From G965198795 sp965198795 (GTDB lineage: Bacteria > Pseudomonadota > Alphaproteobacteria > Rhodospirillales > Casp-alpha2): 64,000 nucleotides of DNA. The notes under the pieces were generated by a model. It searched no databases. It saw nothing but the letters and a program-made list of their open reading frames with translations, and was not told the DNA's origin. Position 1 is the stretch's first letter, and every line of letters begins with the position of its first letter. Shown piece by piece: positions 18,410 through 27,184 of the stretch. The DNA lies in NCBI GenBank assembly GCA_965198795.1, contig OZ240674.1, positions 992,001 through 1,056,000 on the forward strand, written 5' to 3'. Position numbers and translations under genes: made by a program.

Positions 18410-18934
18410 TTAGCGGGAGTGTTTTTTCCCGCCGTGACGGTCATGCGAACCATGGCCGCTGTCGCCGGCGTCCCTGGCCGCCACGCCCTTGACGGGAACG
18501 TGGACGGTGATCTCGCCCGCGTTTTCAAAAATCAAGGTGACGGGAAATTTTTCACCTTCCTTAAGCGGCTTATGAAGGCCAAGCAGCATGATGTGATCGC
18601 CGCCGGGTTTGAATTCATGAGATTGTCCGGAAGATAACCCGACCCCTCCCTCGATGGCGCGCATACGCGCGACGCCGCCCTTGTGTTCGTGGGTGTGAAG
18701 TTCCGTCTTCCGGGCTGCGGGTGATTTGGCCCCGATCAAACGGTCGTCCCCGCTTCCCGTGTTCGCAATGGACAAATACACCGCGCCGTTTTTGACAGGA
18801 CCCGGGGTCGCGCGGGCGAAGGAAGCGGAAATTTTGACGCCGCCGGCGGTCGAGTGACGTTTATGTTCGGCATGGGCCGGAGCGCAAAGAGCCGCAAAAG
18901 CCGCCAAGGCCGCGGCAAAGCCCATTATTTTCAT
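18410..18934 (-). CDS. PCu(A)C-type periplasmic copper chaperone
   Basis: A 174-residue exported protein with a signal peptide (residues 1-22, ending AHA). The cupredoxin-like fold carries the family's copper ligands: HTHEH, RMRAIEG and GGDHIMLLGL. It delivers Cu(I), chiefly to the CuA site of cytochrome c oxidase. The C-terminal tail is rich in His and Gly (GHGSHDRHGG) and could bind more metal. Convergent with serC; 47 bases separate the stops. Confidence 0.9.
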   Translation of the reverse strand: MKIMGFAAALAAFAALCAPAHAEHKRHSTAGGVKISASFARATPGPVKNGAVYLSIANTGSGDDRLIGAKSPAARKTELHTHEHKGGVARMRAIEGGVGLSSGQSHEFKPGGDHIMLLGLHKPLKEGEKFPVTLIFENAGEITVHVPVKGVAARDAGDSGHGSHDRHGGKKHSR

Positions 18935-19415
18935 GTCTGTCCTGTAAGTAATCGGAATGGAAAATTGTTACAGGAACGCTGGCGGGGCTCTGGGAAGGCT
19001 GGCCGCGCGCAACAGCGCCGAATGATTGGCGTTGGCCTCATGCGAGGAATTATAAGCCCCTTGTCCGATTGATAAAAGTATCCTTGCATACGGGTTTGGG
19101 GGGTAACGGACTCCCCCAAAAAGCCTGGCGGGCCGGGGCGGCCGCAGGGCATGGCGAACCTGGCCTCGCTCAGACTGGCTTATTGACAAGGATAGTTAAA
19201 AGCTGACGCGGCGGGAGACCGGCGGCCAAGGATCATGATTTCATGTTTGCGAATTTTTGGCCGCCGTTGGTTTGACGAGCGCCGGACCCCGCGTGATTTT
19301 TCTTGCTGCGGAGGCGGATTTCTTGAGAGGGGCGCGGTTTGGTTGGCGCGCCTGTGGAGACCGCCAAAGACCGCCAAAATGTTTAAGCCTTATTTCAAGG
19401 ATCGCCGGGCCGTCA
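18935..19415. other. 481-bp intergenic region with a GC hairpin
   Basis: No conserved coding frame is visible. At about 19096-19120 there is an inverted repeat (GGGGGT, short loop, ACTCCCCC) followed by A5 on the plus strand, i.e. a T tract on the minus strand. This could terminate minus-strand transcription coming from bfd. The rest is unassigned. Confidence 0.4.
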
Positions 19416-19640
19416 TCAGTCGGCGGCGCCGTAGGCGATGGTTGGTTCGGTGACGGCCCCCGTTTCCGGGCCGACCCCGGCGAGGAGTGATTTTAGCCGC
19501 GAGCACACAAGCCCGACACATTTCCCGCATTGCGCCGAGCACCCATGGAATTCGTAGACCTCTTTCCAGTGACAGGCGCCGGACGTAATGGCCTTGTCGA
19601 TCTTTTCCTCGTTCAGGCCGTTACAATTGCAAACGATCAT
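19416..19640 (-). CDS. bfd: Bacterioferritin-associated ferredoxin
   Basis: A 74-residue [2Fe-2S] protein with CNC at residues 4-6 and CSAQCGKC, the four-Cys set of Bfd. It reduces the heme of bacterioferritin to release stored iron. It is divergent from bfr across a 190-bp regulatory region that contains two similar palindromes. The C-terminal 20 residues are a flexible tail. Confidence 0.93.
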   Translation of the reverse strand: MIVCNCNGLNEEKIDKAITSGACHWKEVYEFHGCSAQCGKCVGLVCSRLKSLLAGVGPETGAVTEPTIAYGAAD

Positions 19641-19661
19641 ATGTTTGTCTCTCTTGAGCTA

Positions 19662-19700
19662 TTGATAACCATTGTCAATGCGATTGATTTGCAATGTCAA
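19662..19700. promoter_or_regulatory. Paired 17-bp palindromes in the bfd-bfr intergenic region
   Basis: TTGATAACCATTGTCAA (19662-19678) and TTGATTTGCAATGTCAA (19684-19700) share the form TTGA-N9-TCAA and start 22 bp apart, about two helical turns. They sit between the divergent bfd and bfr genes, so an iron regulator (Fur, Irr or RirA class) is the natural candidate, although the consensus is not a classical Fur box. Confidence 0.6.
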
Positions 19701-19831
19701 CGCAAATGAGAACGACTCGCGCTCAAACTGAAATTAATAATTAATATCAATGGATTATGGGTATTGCCGTTGAAGAAATATTAAGGCACAATGCCGCCGC
19801 GAATGAAGCTTGCGGAAAGGATCAGGCAATT

Positions 19832-20317
19832 ATGAAGGGTGAACCCAGGGTCATTGAACACCTGAACACGATTTTAAAAAATGAGCTGACGGCCATTAAC
19901 CAATACTTTCTTCACGCCCGGATGCTCAAGGATTGGGGCTTCCACCGGTTGGCCGGTAAAGTCTACGAGGAGTCCATCGGAGAGATGAAGCACGCCGACA
20001 TGATCATTGAGCGGCTGCTTGATCTGGATGGTCATCCGAATCTGCAAGATCTCGGGCGTCTCAAAATCGGCGAGACGGTTCCCGAGATGTTTGAAGCCGA
20101 CATGTCCGTCGAAACTCTGAACCAGGGATGCCTGAAAGACGCCATTGCAGTTTGCGAGGACTCGCGGGATTTCGTCACCCGGGACGAGGTTTTCCAGCCC
20201 ATTCTGAACGACACGGAAGAGCATATCGTCTGGCTGGAAACTCAACAAAGCCTGATCAAGGACACCGGCCTGCAAAACTATCTGCAGGAGCATATGTTCA
20301 AAGGAGACGGCGGCTAA
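19832..20317 (+). CDS. bfr: Bacterioferritin (iron storage, heme-containing)
   Basis: A 161-residue ferritin-like subunit. The ATG at 19832 follows GGAAAGGA and gives the classic MKGEP start. Ligands are Glu18, Glu51, His54, Glu94 and His131, with heme-binding Met52. By alignment with E. coli Bfr the bridging ferroxidase Glu127 is replaced by Thr128 (LNDTEEHIVWLE), so this subunit may lack a full di-iron site or use the neighbouring Glu. It forms the expected pair with divergent bfd. A terminator overlaps its stop codon. Confidence 0.93.
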   Translation: MKGEPRVIEHLNTILKNELTAINQYFLHARMLKDWGFHRLAGKVYEESIGEMKHADMIIERLLDLDGHPNLQDLGRLKIGETVPEMFEADMSVETLNQGCLKDAIAVCEDSRDFVTRDEVFQPILNDTEEHIVWLETQQSLIKDTGLQNYLQEHMFKGDGG

Positions 20318-20338
20318 ACCGCCGTCTCCCTTTGATTT
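20303..20338. terminator. Terminator overlapping the bfr stop codon
   Basis: An 11-bp perfect stem, GGAGACGGCGG (20303-20313) with CCGCCGTCTCC (20319-20329), loop CTAAA containing the TAA stop, then CTTTGATTT. It separates bfr from the convergent metA. Confidence 0.75.
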
Positions 20339-20350
20339 GGCCGGACGCGC

Positions 20351-21271
20351 TCAGGATCGCCCGATTCGTTCCATATCGTAAGGCGTGCTCTGATAGAGCA
20401 TGTTGACCCAGTTGCCGTAGAGAATATGGGCGTTTGAGCGCCAGCGGTTCACGGGTTTTTTCCTTGCGTCGCCGCCCGGAAAATAATTGGCGGGCTTGGC
20501 GGTCCTGGCTCCCCTCCCGGCGTCGCGGCAATATTCGTCGCCAAGGGTGTTCGAGTCATATTCCAGGTGATTGAACATATGGACATGATTCAGGGCGGTG
20601 TCGTGAAGCAGGCAGAGACCCACTTCGTCCGATTGAACGAGAACCTTGATGTTCGGATGGGCGTCCAGATCCGCCGCATGGTTTTCCGTATGGCGGGAGA
20701 CGGGCACCTTGAACTCGTCGTTTAGCCCGTGCGTCAGGATGTTGGCGGGATCGGCCACGCGGTGCTCGAAGACGCCGAACGCTTTCGCCGGTAACAGATA
20801 TTTCGGAACCTTGTAGTGATAGTAAAGAGCCGCCTGCGCGCCCCAGCAGAGGTTGAACAGGCCATGGACGTTGGCTCGGGCCCATTCGAAAATTTCGCAG
20901 AGCTCCCGCCAGTAGATGACGTCCTCGAATTCGAGCGTTTCAATGGGGGCGCCGGTGACGATCATGCCGTCGAATTTGGCGTCCCTGAAGTCTGTCCATG
21001 GGTGGTAGAACGCCGCCATGTGCCGGCTGGACGCCGTCTTTGGCGTGTGCGTCGTCAGCTTCAGGAGCGTCATCTCGACCTGCAGAGGCGTCGAGCCCAG
21101 AAGGCGGGCCAGCTGCGTCTCGGTTTTTTCCTTTTCCGGCATCAGGTTCAGCACCGCGATTTTCAACGGGCGAATATCCTGTTTGGTCGCCGTATCCTCG
21201 TCAATCAGGGGGACGCCCTCGTTTTCGAGAATCCGGCGCGCCGGAAGATCGGCTGGAATTTTAATCGGCAT
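20351..21271 (-). CDS. metA: Homoserine O-acetyltransferase, MetA family
   Basis: A 306-residue enzyme that acylates homoserine in methionine biosynthesis. The nucleophile Cys142 (NLCWGAQAAL), His235 and Glu237 (HLE) are in place. Residue 111 is Glu (APIETLEFEDV); published work on this family links Glu111 to acetyl-CoA use and Gly111 to succinyl-CoA, so acetyl is predicted. The ATG at 21271 gives MPIKIPADLPA, the normal start. It lies 20 bases after the upstream P-loop gene on the same strand. Confidence 0.92.
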   Translation of the reverse strand: MPIKIPADLPARRILENEGVPLIDEDTATKQDIRPLKIAVLNLMPEKEKTETQLARLLGSTPLQVEMTLLKLTTHTPKTASSRHMAAFYHPWTDFRDAKFDGMIVTGAPIETLEFEDVIYWRELCEIFEWARANVHGLFNLCWGAQAALYYHYKVPKYLLPAKAFGVFEHRVADPANILTHGLNDEFKVPVSRHTENHAADLDAHPNIKVLVQSDEVGLCLLHDTALNHVHMFNHLEYDSNTLGDEYCRDAGRGARTAKPANYFPGGDARKKPVNRWRSNAHILYGNWVNMLYQSTPYDMERIGRS

Positions 21272-21291
21272 TGTCGGCGCTTTCTCTGGCG

Positions 21292-22260
21292 TCAAACGTC
21301 CATGCCGCGGACTTCGGCGCGGCGCCGGCAAGCCTTAAGGTACGTCTCCGCGTTTGCGCGCGCGACGGGGCTGTCCTCGACCGCGTTACACATCACGGTG
21401 AACACGGTTTTCAGAAATACGTCCGGATCGGGCATGGGATTGGGCGACGCTGGGTTTCGATAGAGCTGGCCGGCGTCCAGGGTGAAGCCCATTTGATCGG
21501 CCATCTTTTGGTATCGCGGCCGGCGGAATTCGATGAGGTCGGGGAATAAGTCCCGGGCGAATTGTTTCACATCCACGCCCACGCCGTCGTCCGGCATGCC
21601 CGCCAGGCGGGGCATGATGAAATCCGGGTGATAGAACAGCGGTTTCGGATCTGTGACCGCACGGCGTTTAAACTCTTCCTCATCTTGTTCGCCGGCGCGG
21701 ACGTAGAGCAGCAGCGTGTCTTCGGCGAGGGCCGAGGCCACAGGGTCGCCTGGATCGTCCAGATCGATAACCTCGCAAAGGCTGCCGGACGCGTCGTTGA
21801 CGTAATCCTTGCACCTGTAAATATTCCAGGATTTATCGATGAAGCGCTCCGTGTCCATCATGCTTTGGCGCTCTCCGCCGGCATAAAGCCGCTGGCGTTT
21901 CAGGAACAGGCGCTTGTGCAGCCCTCCCTGGGCCGGATCGCCGAACATGCCCAGAAACGTCGAGACGGGAGCCAGATTGTCCACGGTGATGTTGTGATTG
22001 ATGTATATCGAGTCGGACCGCAGCAATTCAGCCACGAATTGGTCTTCCATCCGCATGATCTTGAATTTGACGTTATCGACAATGCGCTCCGCCAGATACC
22101 GCGTGCCGATCCGGTAGTCGGCGGAAAAGTGAAACCAGTCAGCGGTCCTGCGGAGATGGGACGACAGCGCCGTCTTGCCGACACCGGACATCCCCAGGAG
22201 CGTGATCGCGTGGGGCAGGCGCCGGAACGCGTCGAACGAGGTAAGGGCGGGATCGGTCAT
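21292..22260 (-). CDS. Conserved P-loop ATPase of unknown function
   Basis: A 322-residue soluble protein with a Walker A motif, LLGMSGVGKTALSS (residues 22-35). Further conserved-looking stretches are WFHFSADYRIGTRYLAERI, YINHNITVDNLAPVSTFLG and LCEVIDLDDP. It resembles conserved hypothetical ATPases of alphaproteobacteria; a kinase-like role is possible since the P loop leads into a short substrate-like domain. It directly precedes metA, probably in the same transcript. No specific function can be assigned. Confidence 0.8.
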   Translation of the reverse strand: MTDPALTSFDAFRRLPHAITLLGMSGVGKTALSSHLRRTADWFHFSADYRIGTRYLAERIVDNVKFKIMRMEDQFVAELLRSDSIYINHNITVDNLAPVSTFLGMFGDPAQGGLHKRLFLKRQRLYAGGERQSMMDTERFIDKSWNIYRCKDYVNDASGSLCEVIDLDDPGDPVASALAEDTLLLYVRAGEQDEEEFKRRAVTDPKPLFYHPDFIMPRLAGMPDDGVGVDVKQFARDLFPDLIEFRRPRYQKMADQMGFTLDAGQLYRNPASPNPMPDPDVFLKTVFTVMCNAVEDSPVARANAETYLKACRRRAEVRGMDV

Positions 22261-22435
22261 GCCTCAACCAGACTGGGTCAGAGCCCGGTTGTCGCGCGAA
22301 GCGCGGGTTTTGTAAAGCCCGGTTATTTTTTAAGCATTTCGAACCGGTTTGACGCGCTCCCCTCTTCCCCCGCGCGCCGGGAATGCTCTAGACTGTTTCG
22401 CCTTATGGTAACCGCGTCCGAATGGGAGGACCCTC

Positions 22436-22915
22436 ATGCAAAAATCCTTGAGCATCGATCCGGAAAAATGCACGGGCTGCTTGCAGTGCGAACTGGCTTG
22501 TTCCTACGAACTGGAGGGAGCGTTCAACCCCGCCAAATCGCGGATCAAGGTCTTCAGCTTTCATGACCAGGGCCGCTTCGTCCCCTACACCTGCACCCAG
22601 TGTGACGAGGCTTGGTGCATGCACGCCTGTCCGGTGGACGCGATTACGTTGGACAAAACCACAGGCGCCAAGCTTGTGCGCGACGACATCTGCGTCGGTT
22701 GCAAGGTCTGCACGATCGCGTGCCCGTTCGGCACGGTGAACTACAACGCCTCCACCGGCAAGGTCATTAAATGCGATCTCTGCGGCGGCGATCCGGAATG
22801 CGCCAAGGCCTGCCCCACGGACGCGATCACCTATGTGGACGCCAACTGGACGGGTTTGGAAAAGATGCGCCAATGGGCGGCCAAGACCGACGCCGGTCAG
22901 CAAGCCACGGCTTAA
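22436..22915 (+). CDS. Polyferredoxin-type 4Fe-4S subunit of the AOR complex
   Basis: A 159-residue electron carrier with four Cys clusters (CTGCLQCELAC, CTQCDEAWCMHAC, CVGCKVCTIAC, CDLCGGDPECAKAC), enough for four [4Fe-4S] centres. It is first in the operon; GGGAGG precedes the ATG. In the Aromatoleum AorABC enzyme such a subunit links the tungsten subunit to the FAD subunit, and gene order here supports the same role. Confidence 0.92.
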   Translation: MQKSLSIDPEKCTGCLQCELACSYELEGAFNPAKSRIKVFSFHDQGRFVPYTCTQCDEAWCMHACPVDAITLDKTTGAKLVRDDICVGCKVCTIACPFGTVNYNASTGKVIKCDLCGGDPECAKACPTDAITYVDANWTGLEKMRQWAAKTDAGQQATA

Positions 22916-22940
22916 ATCCAGATTTGAGAGGACGAAGACA

Positions 22941-24788
22941 ATGGCATGGGCTAAACGCATTTTGCGGGTCAATCTCACGGACGGCTCCGCAAAGCACGAA
23001 CCGCTCAATATGGAGTGGGCGAACCAATACCTGGGTCAGCGCGGCCTGGCGACGAAATACCTGGTTGAAGAGACCGACCCAAAAGTCGATCCCCTGTCGC
23101 CGGATAACAAACTGATCATGACCACGGGGCCTTTGACCGGCACCTGCGCATCCACCGCCGGGCGTTACTCGGTGGTGACCAAGGGCGCGTTGACGGGGGC
23201 GATCGCGTGTTCCAATTCGGGCGGTTTCTTCGGTAATGAGATGAAGAACGCCGGCCTTGATATGATCATTTTCGAGGGGCGGTCGCCGAAACCGGTTTAC
23301 CTGATGATCGACAACGACGATGTGCGGTTGGCCGATGCGTCGGAGTTCTGGGGCGCCAGCGTCTGGGATACGGAAGAGGGCATCAAGAAAAAGCACAGCG
23401 ACGAGCTGATTCGTGTCGCATCCATTGGTGTTTCGGGCGAGCGGGGCGTGAAGTACGCCTGTGTCGTCAATGACATGCACCGGGCCGCGGGGCGGTCGGG
23501 CGTCGGCGCGGTGATGGGATCGAAGAACCTGAAGGCGGTGGCGATCCGAGGCTCCTCGGGCGTTAGGATGGACGATCCGAAAGCGTTCTTAGAAGCGGCC
23601 AGCGCCGGCAAGAAAGTGCTGGCGGAGAATGCGGTGACAGGGCAAGGCCTGCCCACGTTCGGCACCCAGGTGTTGATGAACGTCATCAACGAGTCCGGCG
23701 CGCTGCCGACGCGGAACCACCGTGACGTGAAGTTCGAGGGGGCCCACAAGATTTCCGCCGAAGCCATGGCGGAGCCGCGTGAGTCCGACGGCAAACCCAA
23801 CCTGATCCGGAACGCCGCGTGCTTCGGCTGCACCATCGCGTGCGGCCGGATTTCCACCGTCGAGCGAACGCACTACACGGTGGCCGAGCGGCCGCAATAC
23901 CAGATCGCGTCCGGCGGTCTTGAGTACGAAGCCGCCTGGGCGCTGGGCGCCGCGACGGGCGTGGATGATCTCAACGCGCTGACGTTCGCCAATTTCATTT
24001 GTAACGAACAGGGCTTTGATCCCATCTCGTTCGGCGCCACCGTGGGCGCCGCCATGGAACTGTTCGAGGAAGGCGTCATCACGACCAAGGAGACCGGCGG
24101 GCTGGAAGTGAGGTTCGGCTCCGCCGAAGCGCTTACCCAATTGGCCGAACTCACCGGCCGGGGCGAGGGCTTCGGGGCGGAAATCGGTCTGGGCTCCAAG
24201 TTGCTCTGCGAGAAATACGGCAAGCCCGAGTTGGCCATGGTCGTGAAGGGCCAGGAATTCCCGGCTTACGACAGTCGCGGCGTGCAGGGCATGGGCTTGA
24301 CCTATGCAACCTCCAACCGGGGCGCCTGTCACTTGCGGTCCTACACGGTCGCGTCGGAAATCATGGGAATCCCTGAAAAGACCGACCCGCTGTCGCCGGA
24401 CGGCAAGGCGGGCCTCGTGAAAGCGTTCCAGGACGCGACAGCCGTGGTCGACTCGTCCGGACTTTGCGTGTTCACCACCTTTGCCTGGTCCATGGAGGAC
24501 ATCGCGCCGCAAATCGACGCGGCTTGCGAGGGTGAGTGGTCCGTGGACAACCTGCTGGAAGTGGGTGAGCGTATCTGGAACCTGGAACGGCAGTACAACA
24601 TCGCGGCCGGCTTCACCGGCAAGGACGACACCCTGCCGCCCCGCCTTTTGAAGGACGCGGCTAAAGTCGGTCCGGCGGAAGGCAAGGTGAACCAGCTGGA
24701 TAAGATGCTGCCGGAATATTACCAGATGCGCGGCTGGACCGCCGACGGCGTGCCGAGTAACGAGACAGTTTCCAGGCTGGGCTTGTAA
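22941..24788 (+). CDS. aor: Aldehyde:ferredoxin oxidoreductase, tungstopterin subunit
   Basis: A 615-residue AOR-family enzyme that oxidises aldehydes to carboxylates. The [4Fe-4S] ligands are Cys294, Cys297 and Cys301 (CFGCTIAC) plus Cys509 (SGLCVF). The pterin-binding segment GRSGVGAVMGSKNLKAV is present. The ATG at 22941 follows GAGAGG, 25 bases after the ferredoxin gene. Tungsten use is the family norm and is inferred. Such enzymes are uncommon in aerobic alphaproteobacteria. Confidence 0.94.
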   Translation: MAWAKRILRVNLTDGSAKHEPLNMEWANQYLGQRGLATKYLVEETDPKVDPLSPDNKLIMTTGPLTGTCASTAGRYSVVTKGALTGAIACSNSGGFFGNEMKNAGLDMIIFEGRSPKPVYLMIDNDDVRLADASEFWGASVWDTEEGIKKKHSDELIRVASIGVSGERGVKYACVVNDMHRAAGRSGVGAVMGSKNLKAVAIRGSSGVRMDDPKAFLEAASAGKKVLAENAVTGQGLPTFGTQVLMNVINESGALPTRNHRDVKFEGAHKISAEAMAEPRESDGKPNLIRNAACFGCTIACGRISTVERTHYTVAERPQYQIASGGLEYEAAWALGAATGVDDLNALTFANFICNEQGFDPISFGATVGAAMELFEEGVITTKETGGLEVRFGSAEALTQLAELTGRGEGFGAEIGLGSKLLCEKYGKPELAMVVKGQEFPAYDSRGVQGMGLTYATSNRGACHLRSYTVASEIMGIPEKTDPLSPDGKAGLVKAFQDATAVVDSSGLCVFTTFAWSMEDIAPQIDAACEGEWSVDNLLEVGERIWNLERQYNIAAGFTGKDDTLPPRLLKDAAKVGPAEGKVNQLDKMLPEYYQMRGWTADGVPSNETVSRLGL

Positions 24789-24893
24789 CCGGCCAAAAAC
24801 ACAGGCGCCGCCCCGGCGGAAACCGGGGTCCGCTGTTGCGGCGGACACCGGCTCGCGCTGGAATGACGGGATATGTGAGCAGGTGAGAATTCC

Positions 24894-26141
24894 ATGACCT
24901 ACGTGATCATCGGCGCGGGCCCTGCGGGTGTCCTGGCCGCGGAAACCCTAAGCAAGACCGACCCGTCCGGCGATATCGTCATGCTGGGCGGCGAGCCTGA
25001 ACCGCCCTATTCGCGCATGGCCATTCCCTATTATCTGACGGGGCTGGTCGAGGAGCCGGGCACCTATCTGCGCAAGACGCCGGGTCACTACGAAACCCAT
25101 GGCGTCACCTATGAGCACGCGCGGGTGGAAAAGGTCGATCCGTCGAGCAAGACGCTCACCCTGCAAGACGGCGGCGCGCGGACCTATGACAAGCTGCTGA
25201 TCGCGACGGGGGCCTCGCCCATCAAGCCGCCGGTGCCGGGCCTCGACCTGCCTGGCGTGCATCACTGCTGGACGCTGGAAGACGCCCGTTCGATCATCGG
25301 TTTGGCGCACAAGGGCGCGGACGTGGTTCTGATGGGCGCGGGCTTCATCGGCTGTATCATCCTGGAAGCCCTCGTCGAGCGGGGCGTCAACCTGACCGTG
25401 GTCGAGGCGCTGGACCGCATGGTGCCCCGCATGATGAACGAGACCGCGGGCAACCTTATCAAGTCCTGGTGCCGATCAAAGGGCATTACGGTGCATACCT
25501 CCACCAAGGTGACCAGGATCGAAACCCGCGAGGACGTCAAGGGCGATTTGCTGCAAGTTGATCTGGATAACGGCGAAACGGTCCCGGCGAATTTGATTGT
25601 GGTCGCGGCTGGCGTGAAATCGAACATCGGTTTCTTGGAAGGCTCCGGCGTTGAAATGGAGCGGGGCGTCAAGGTGGACAAGCGCCTGCGGACCTCCGTC
25701 CCCGATATCTACGCGGCGGGCGATTGCGCCCAAGGGCCGGATTTCAACGGCGGCTGGGACGTGCACGCGATCCAGCCCACGGCGGCGGAGCATGGCCGCG
25801 TCGCGGCCCTCAACATGGCTGGCCGGACGACGGACTATAAAGGCAGCCTGAACATGAACGTGCTGGATACGGCCGGTCTGATCTCGACCTCATTCGGGGA
25901 TTGGCGAGGTGGCGAGGGCGCCGAGTCTACGGAAGTGCTCGATGAGGCGGCCTACAAATACCTGCGCCTGAACTTCGAGGGGGACCACCTGGTCGGCGCG
26001 CTCAGCCTGGGGCGGACCGATCATATGGGCGTTCTGCGCGGATTGATCACTAACCGTGTTCCACTGGGCGAGTGGAAGCGGAAACTGATGGAAGATCCGC
26101 ACAAGATCATGGACGCCTACGTGGCGTCGGTGCGCCCCTGA
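24894..26141 (+). CDS. FAD/NAD(P)-dependent reductase subunit of the AOR cluster
   Basis: A 415-residue two-dinucleotide-binding flavoprotein. FAD motif VIIGAGPAGVLAAE is at residues 4-17, ATGASP at about 104, NAD motif VLMGAGFIGCIILEAL at about 144, and FAD-closing DIYAAGDCAQ at about 265. In the Aromatoleum system the equivalent AorC allows NAD+ reduction. It is separated from aor by 105 bases with a REP-like hairpin, and from the moaD-like gene by 3 bases. Confidence 0.9.
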   Translation: MTYVIIGAGPAGVLAAETLSKTDPSGDIVMLGGEPEPPYSRMAIPYYLTGLVEEPGTYLRKTPGHYETHGVTYEHARVEKVDPSSKTLTLQDGGARTYDKLLIATGASPIKPPVPGLDLPGVHHCWTLEDARSIIGLAHKGADVVLMGAGFIGCIILEALVERGVNLTVVEALDRMVPRMMNETAGNLIKSWCRSKGITVHTSTKVTRIETREDVKGDLLQVDLDNGETVPANLIVVAAGVKSNIGFLEGSGVEMERGVKVDKRLRTSVPDIYAAGDCAQGPDFNGGWDVHAIQPTAAEHGRVAALNMAGRTTDYKGSLNMNVLDTAGLISTSFGDWRGGEGAESTEVLDEAAYKYLRLNFEGDHLVGALSLGRTDHMGVLRGLITNRVPLGEWKRKLMEDPHKIMDAYVASVRP

Positions 26142-26144
26142 CGC

Positions 26145-26399
26145 ATGAACGTCACCGTCAAACTTTACGCATCGCTCGGCGAATACCTTCCGGCCGGCGC
26201 CAAGGACAACACGGTGGAGAGGTACAAGGCGCCGGGCGGCGCGACGGCCTCGGACATCATCACGGCGCTTGGCGTGCCGGCGGAAGTATGTCACCTCGTG
26301 CTGGTGAATGGTGTCTATCTGGCGCCTTCCGAACGCGGCGCCCGGGCGCTGCGGGAAAACGACGTGCTCGCCGTGTGGCCGCCAGTGGCGGGGGGATGA
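26145..26399 (+). CDS. MoaD/ThiS-like sulfur carrier protein
   Basis: An 84-residue beta-grasp protein ending in Gly-Gly (PPVAGG), the C-terminus that is adenylated and thiocarboxylated in MoaD. It starts 3 bases after the FAD subunit gene. An AOR-dedicated MoaD would supply the dithiolene sulfur of the pterin cofactor. Family and context agree. Confidence 0.85.
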   Translation: MNVTVKLYASLGEYLPAGAKDNTVERYKAPGGATASDIITALGVPAEVCHLVLVNGVYLAPSERGARALRENDVLAVWPPVAGG

Positions 26400-26495
26400 G
26401 TGAGAACGCGTCTCCGGTAATGGCGTCATTCCCGCATTGGCGGAAATCCGGAAGAACCAAAAGTCTGGACTTCCGGTTGCGCGGGAGCGGCGCCG

Positions 26496-26789
26496 ATGGG
26501 TGAGCTGGCCGAAGTCAGGAAAGAAATGGCGCTCACCCGCGCCATGTTCTTCAAGGACGCCGCCAAGGCTCTGCGCTCGGACGCCTTCGAGAGGCGGCCC
26601 GACGGCGCGGTTCTTGCCGACGACCGGGGCACGCTCACCATAAGGCTTGGGGAAGAGCGGGTGCGGAAGCTGGGCCTCATGGAATTCCCCGCCATGTGGA
26701 TCACGCTGATGTTTGAAGGCTATTCCGACTCGGATCGCGAGCAGGCCCTGGAATTTTTCTGGCGCGCCTATCAGCGCGGCGGCGGGTGA
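26496..26789 (+). CDS. Unknown 97-residue protein at the end of the AOR operon
   Basis: GGGAG precedes the ATG at 26496. The protein is alpha/beta, with no Cys and no signal peptide; conserved-looking residues include FERRPDGAVLADDRGTLTI and GLMEFPAMWITLMFEGYSD. I do not recognise a family. Its position after the moaD-like gene, across 96 bases, suggests a role linked to AOR maturation, but that is inference. Confidence 0.65.
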   Translation: MGELAEVRKEMALTRAMFFKDAAKALRSDAFERRPDGAVLADDRGTLTIRLGEERVRKLGLMEFPAMWITLMFEGYSDSDREQALEFFWRAYQRGGG

Positions 26790-26876
26790 CGGCGGCGGGC
26801 GGGCCGACGGCGTGTCAACCGTTCGTCCTGGTTCGCTTCTGGAAACCAGCAGTCTTTCGCGCCCCCGCTCTGTCCT

Positions 26877-27000
26877 TCCCGCGCAGGCGGGAATCCAGTG
26901 GGGCGGCGCGCGTTCCGGTTTGTCATGAGTGATGGCTCATGAGTGACGGCCCGTGATCAAGCGGCGAAGGGCGCGTTCTGGACCCCCGCCTTCGCGGGGG
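26877..27000. repeat. Direct repeat, left copy (about 124 bp)
   Basis: Nearly identical to 27752-27874: both run from CCCGCGCAGGCG through ATGAGTGATGGCTCATGAGTG to CCCCCGCCTTCGCGGGGG, with only a few changes. Ends in a REP-like GC hairpin. The two copies flank the coiled-coil gene. Confidence 0.85.
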
Positions 27001-27184
27001 CGGCAAGCATAAGGCGCGGAGGCCGCGGAAGGGAGGCGCGGGCGCGCCGCCCCGCCGCCGTGGCCCGGGGCTTGGCTGCTGCTGGTGGAGGTCTGGCCGG
27101 AGACGATGGGGCGCGGCGGACAGGAAAAAGCCCCGCCGCAGGGACGCCGCGGCGGGCCTGGGGTGCGCGGGCCGGGCGGGGCCG

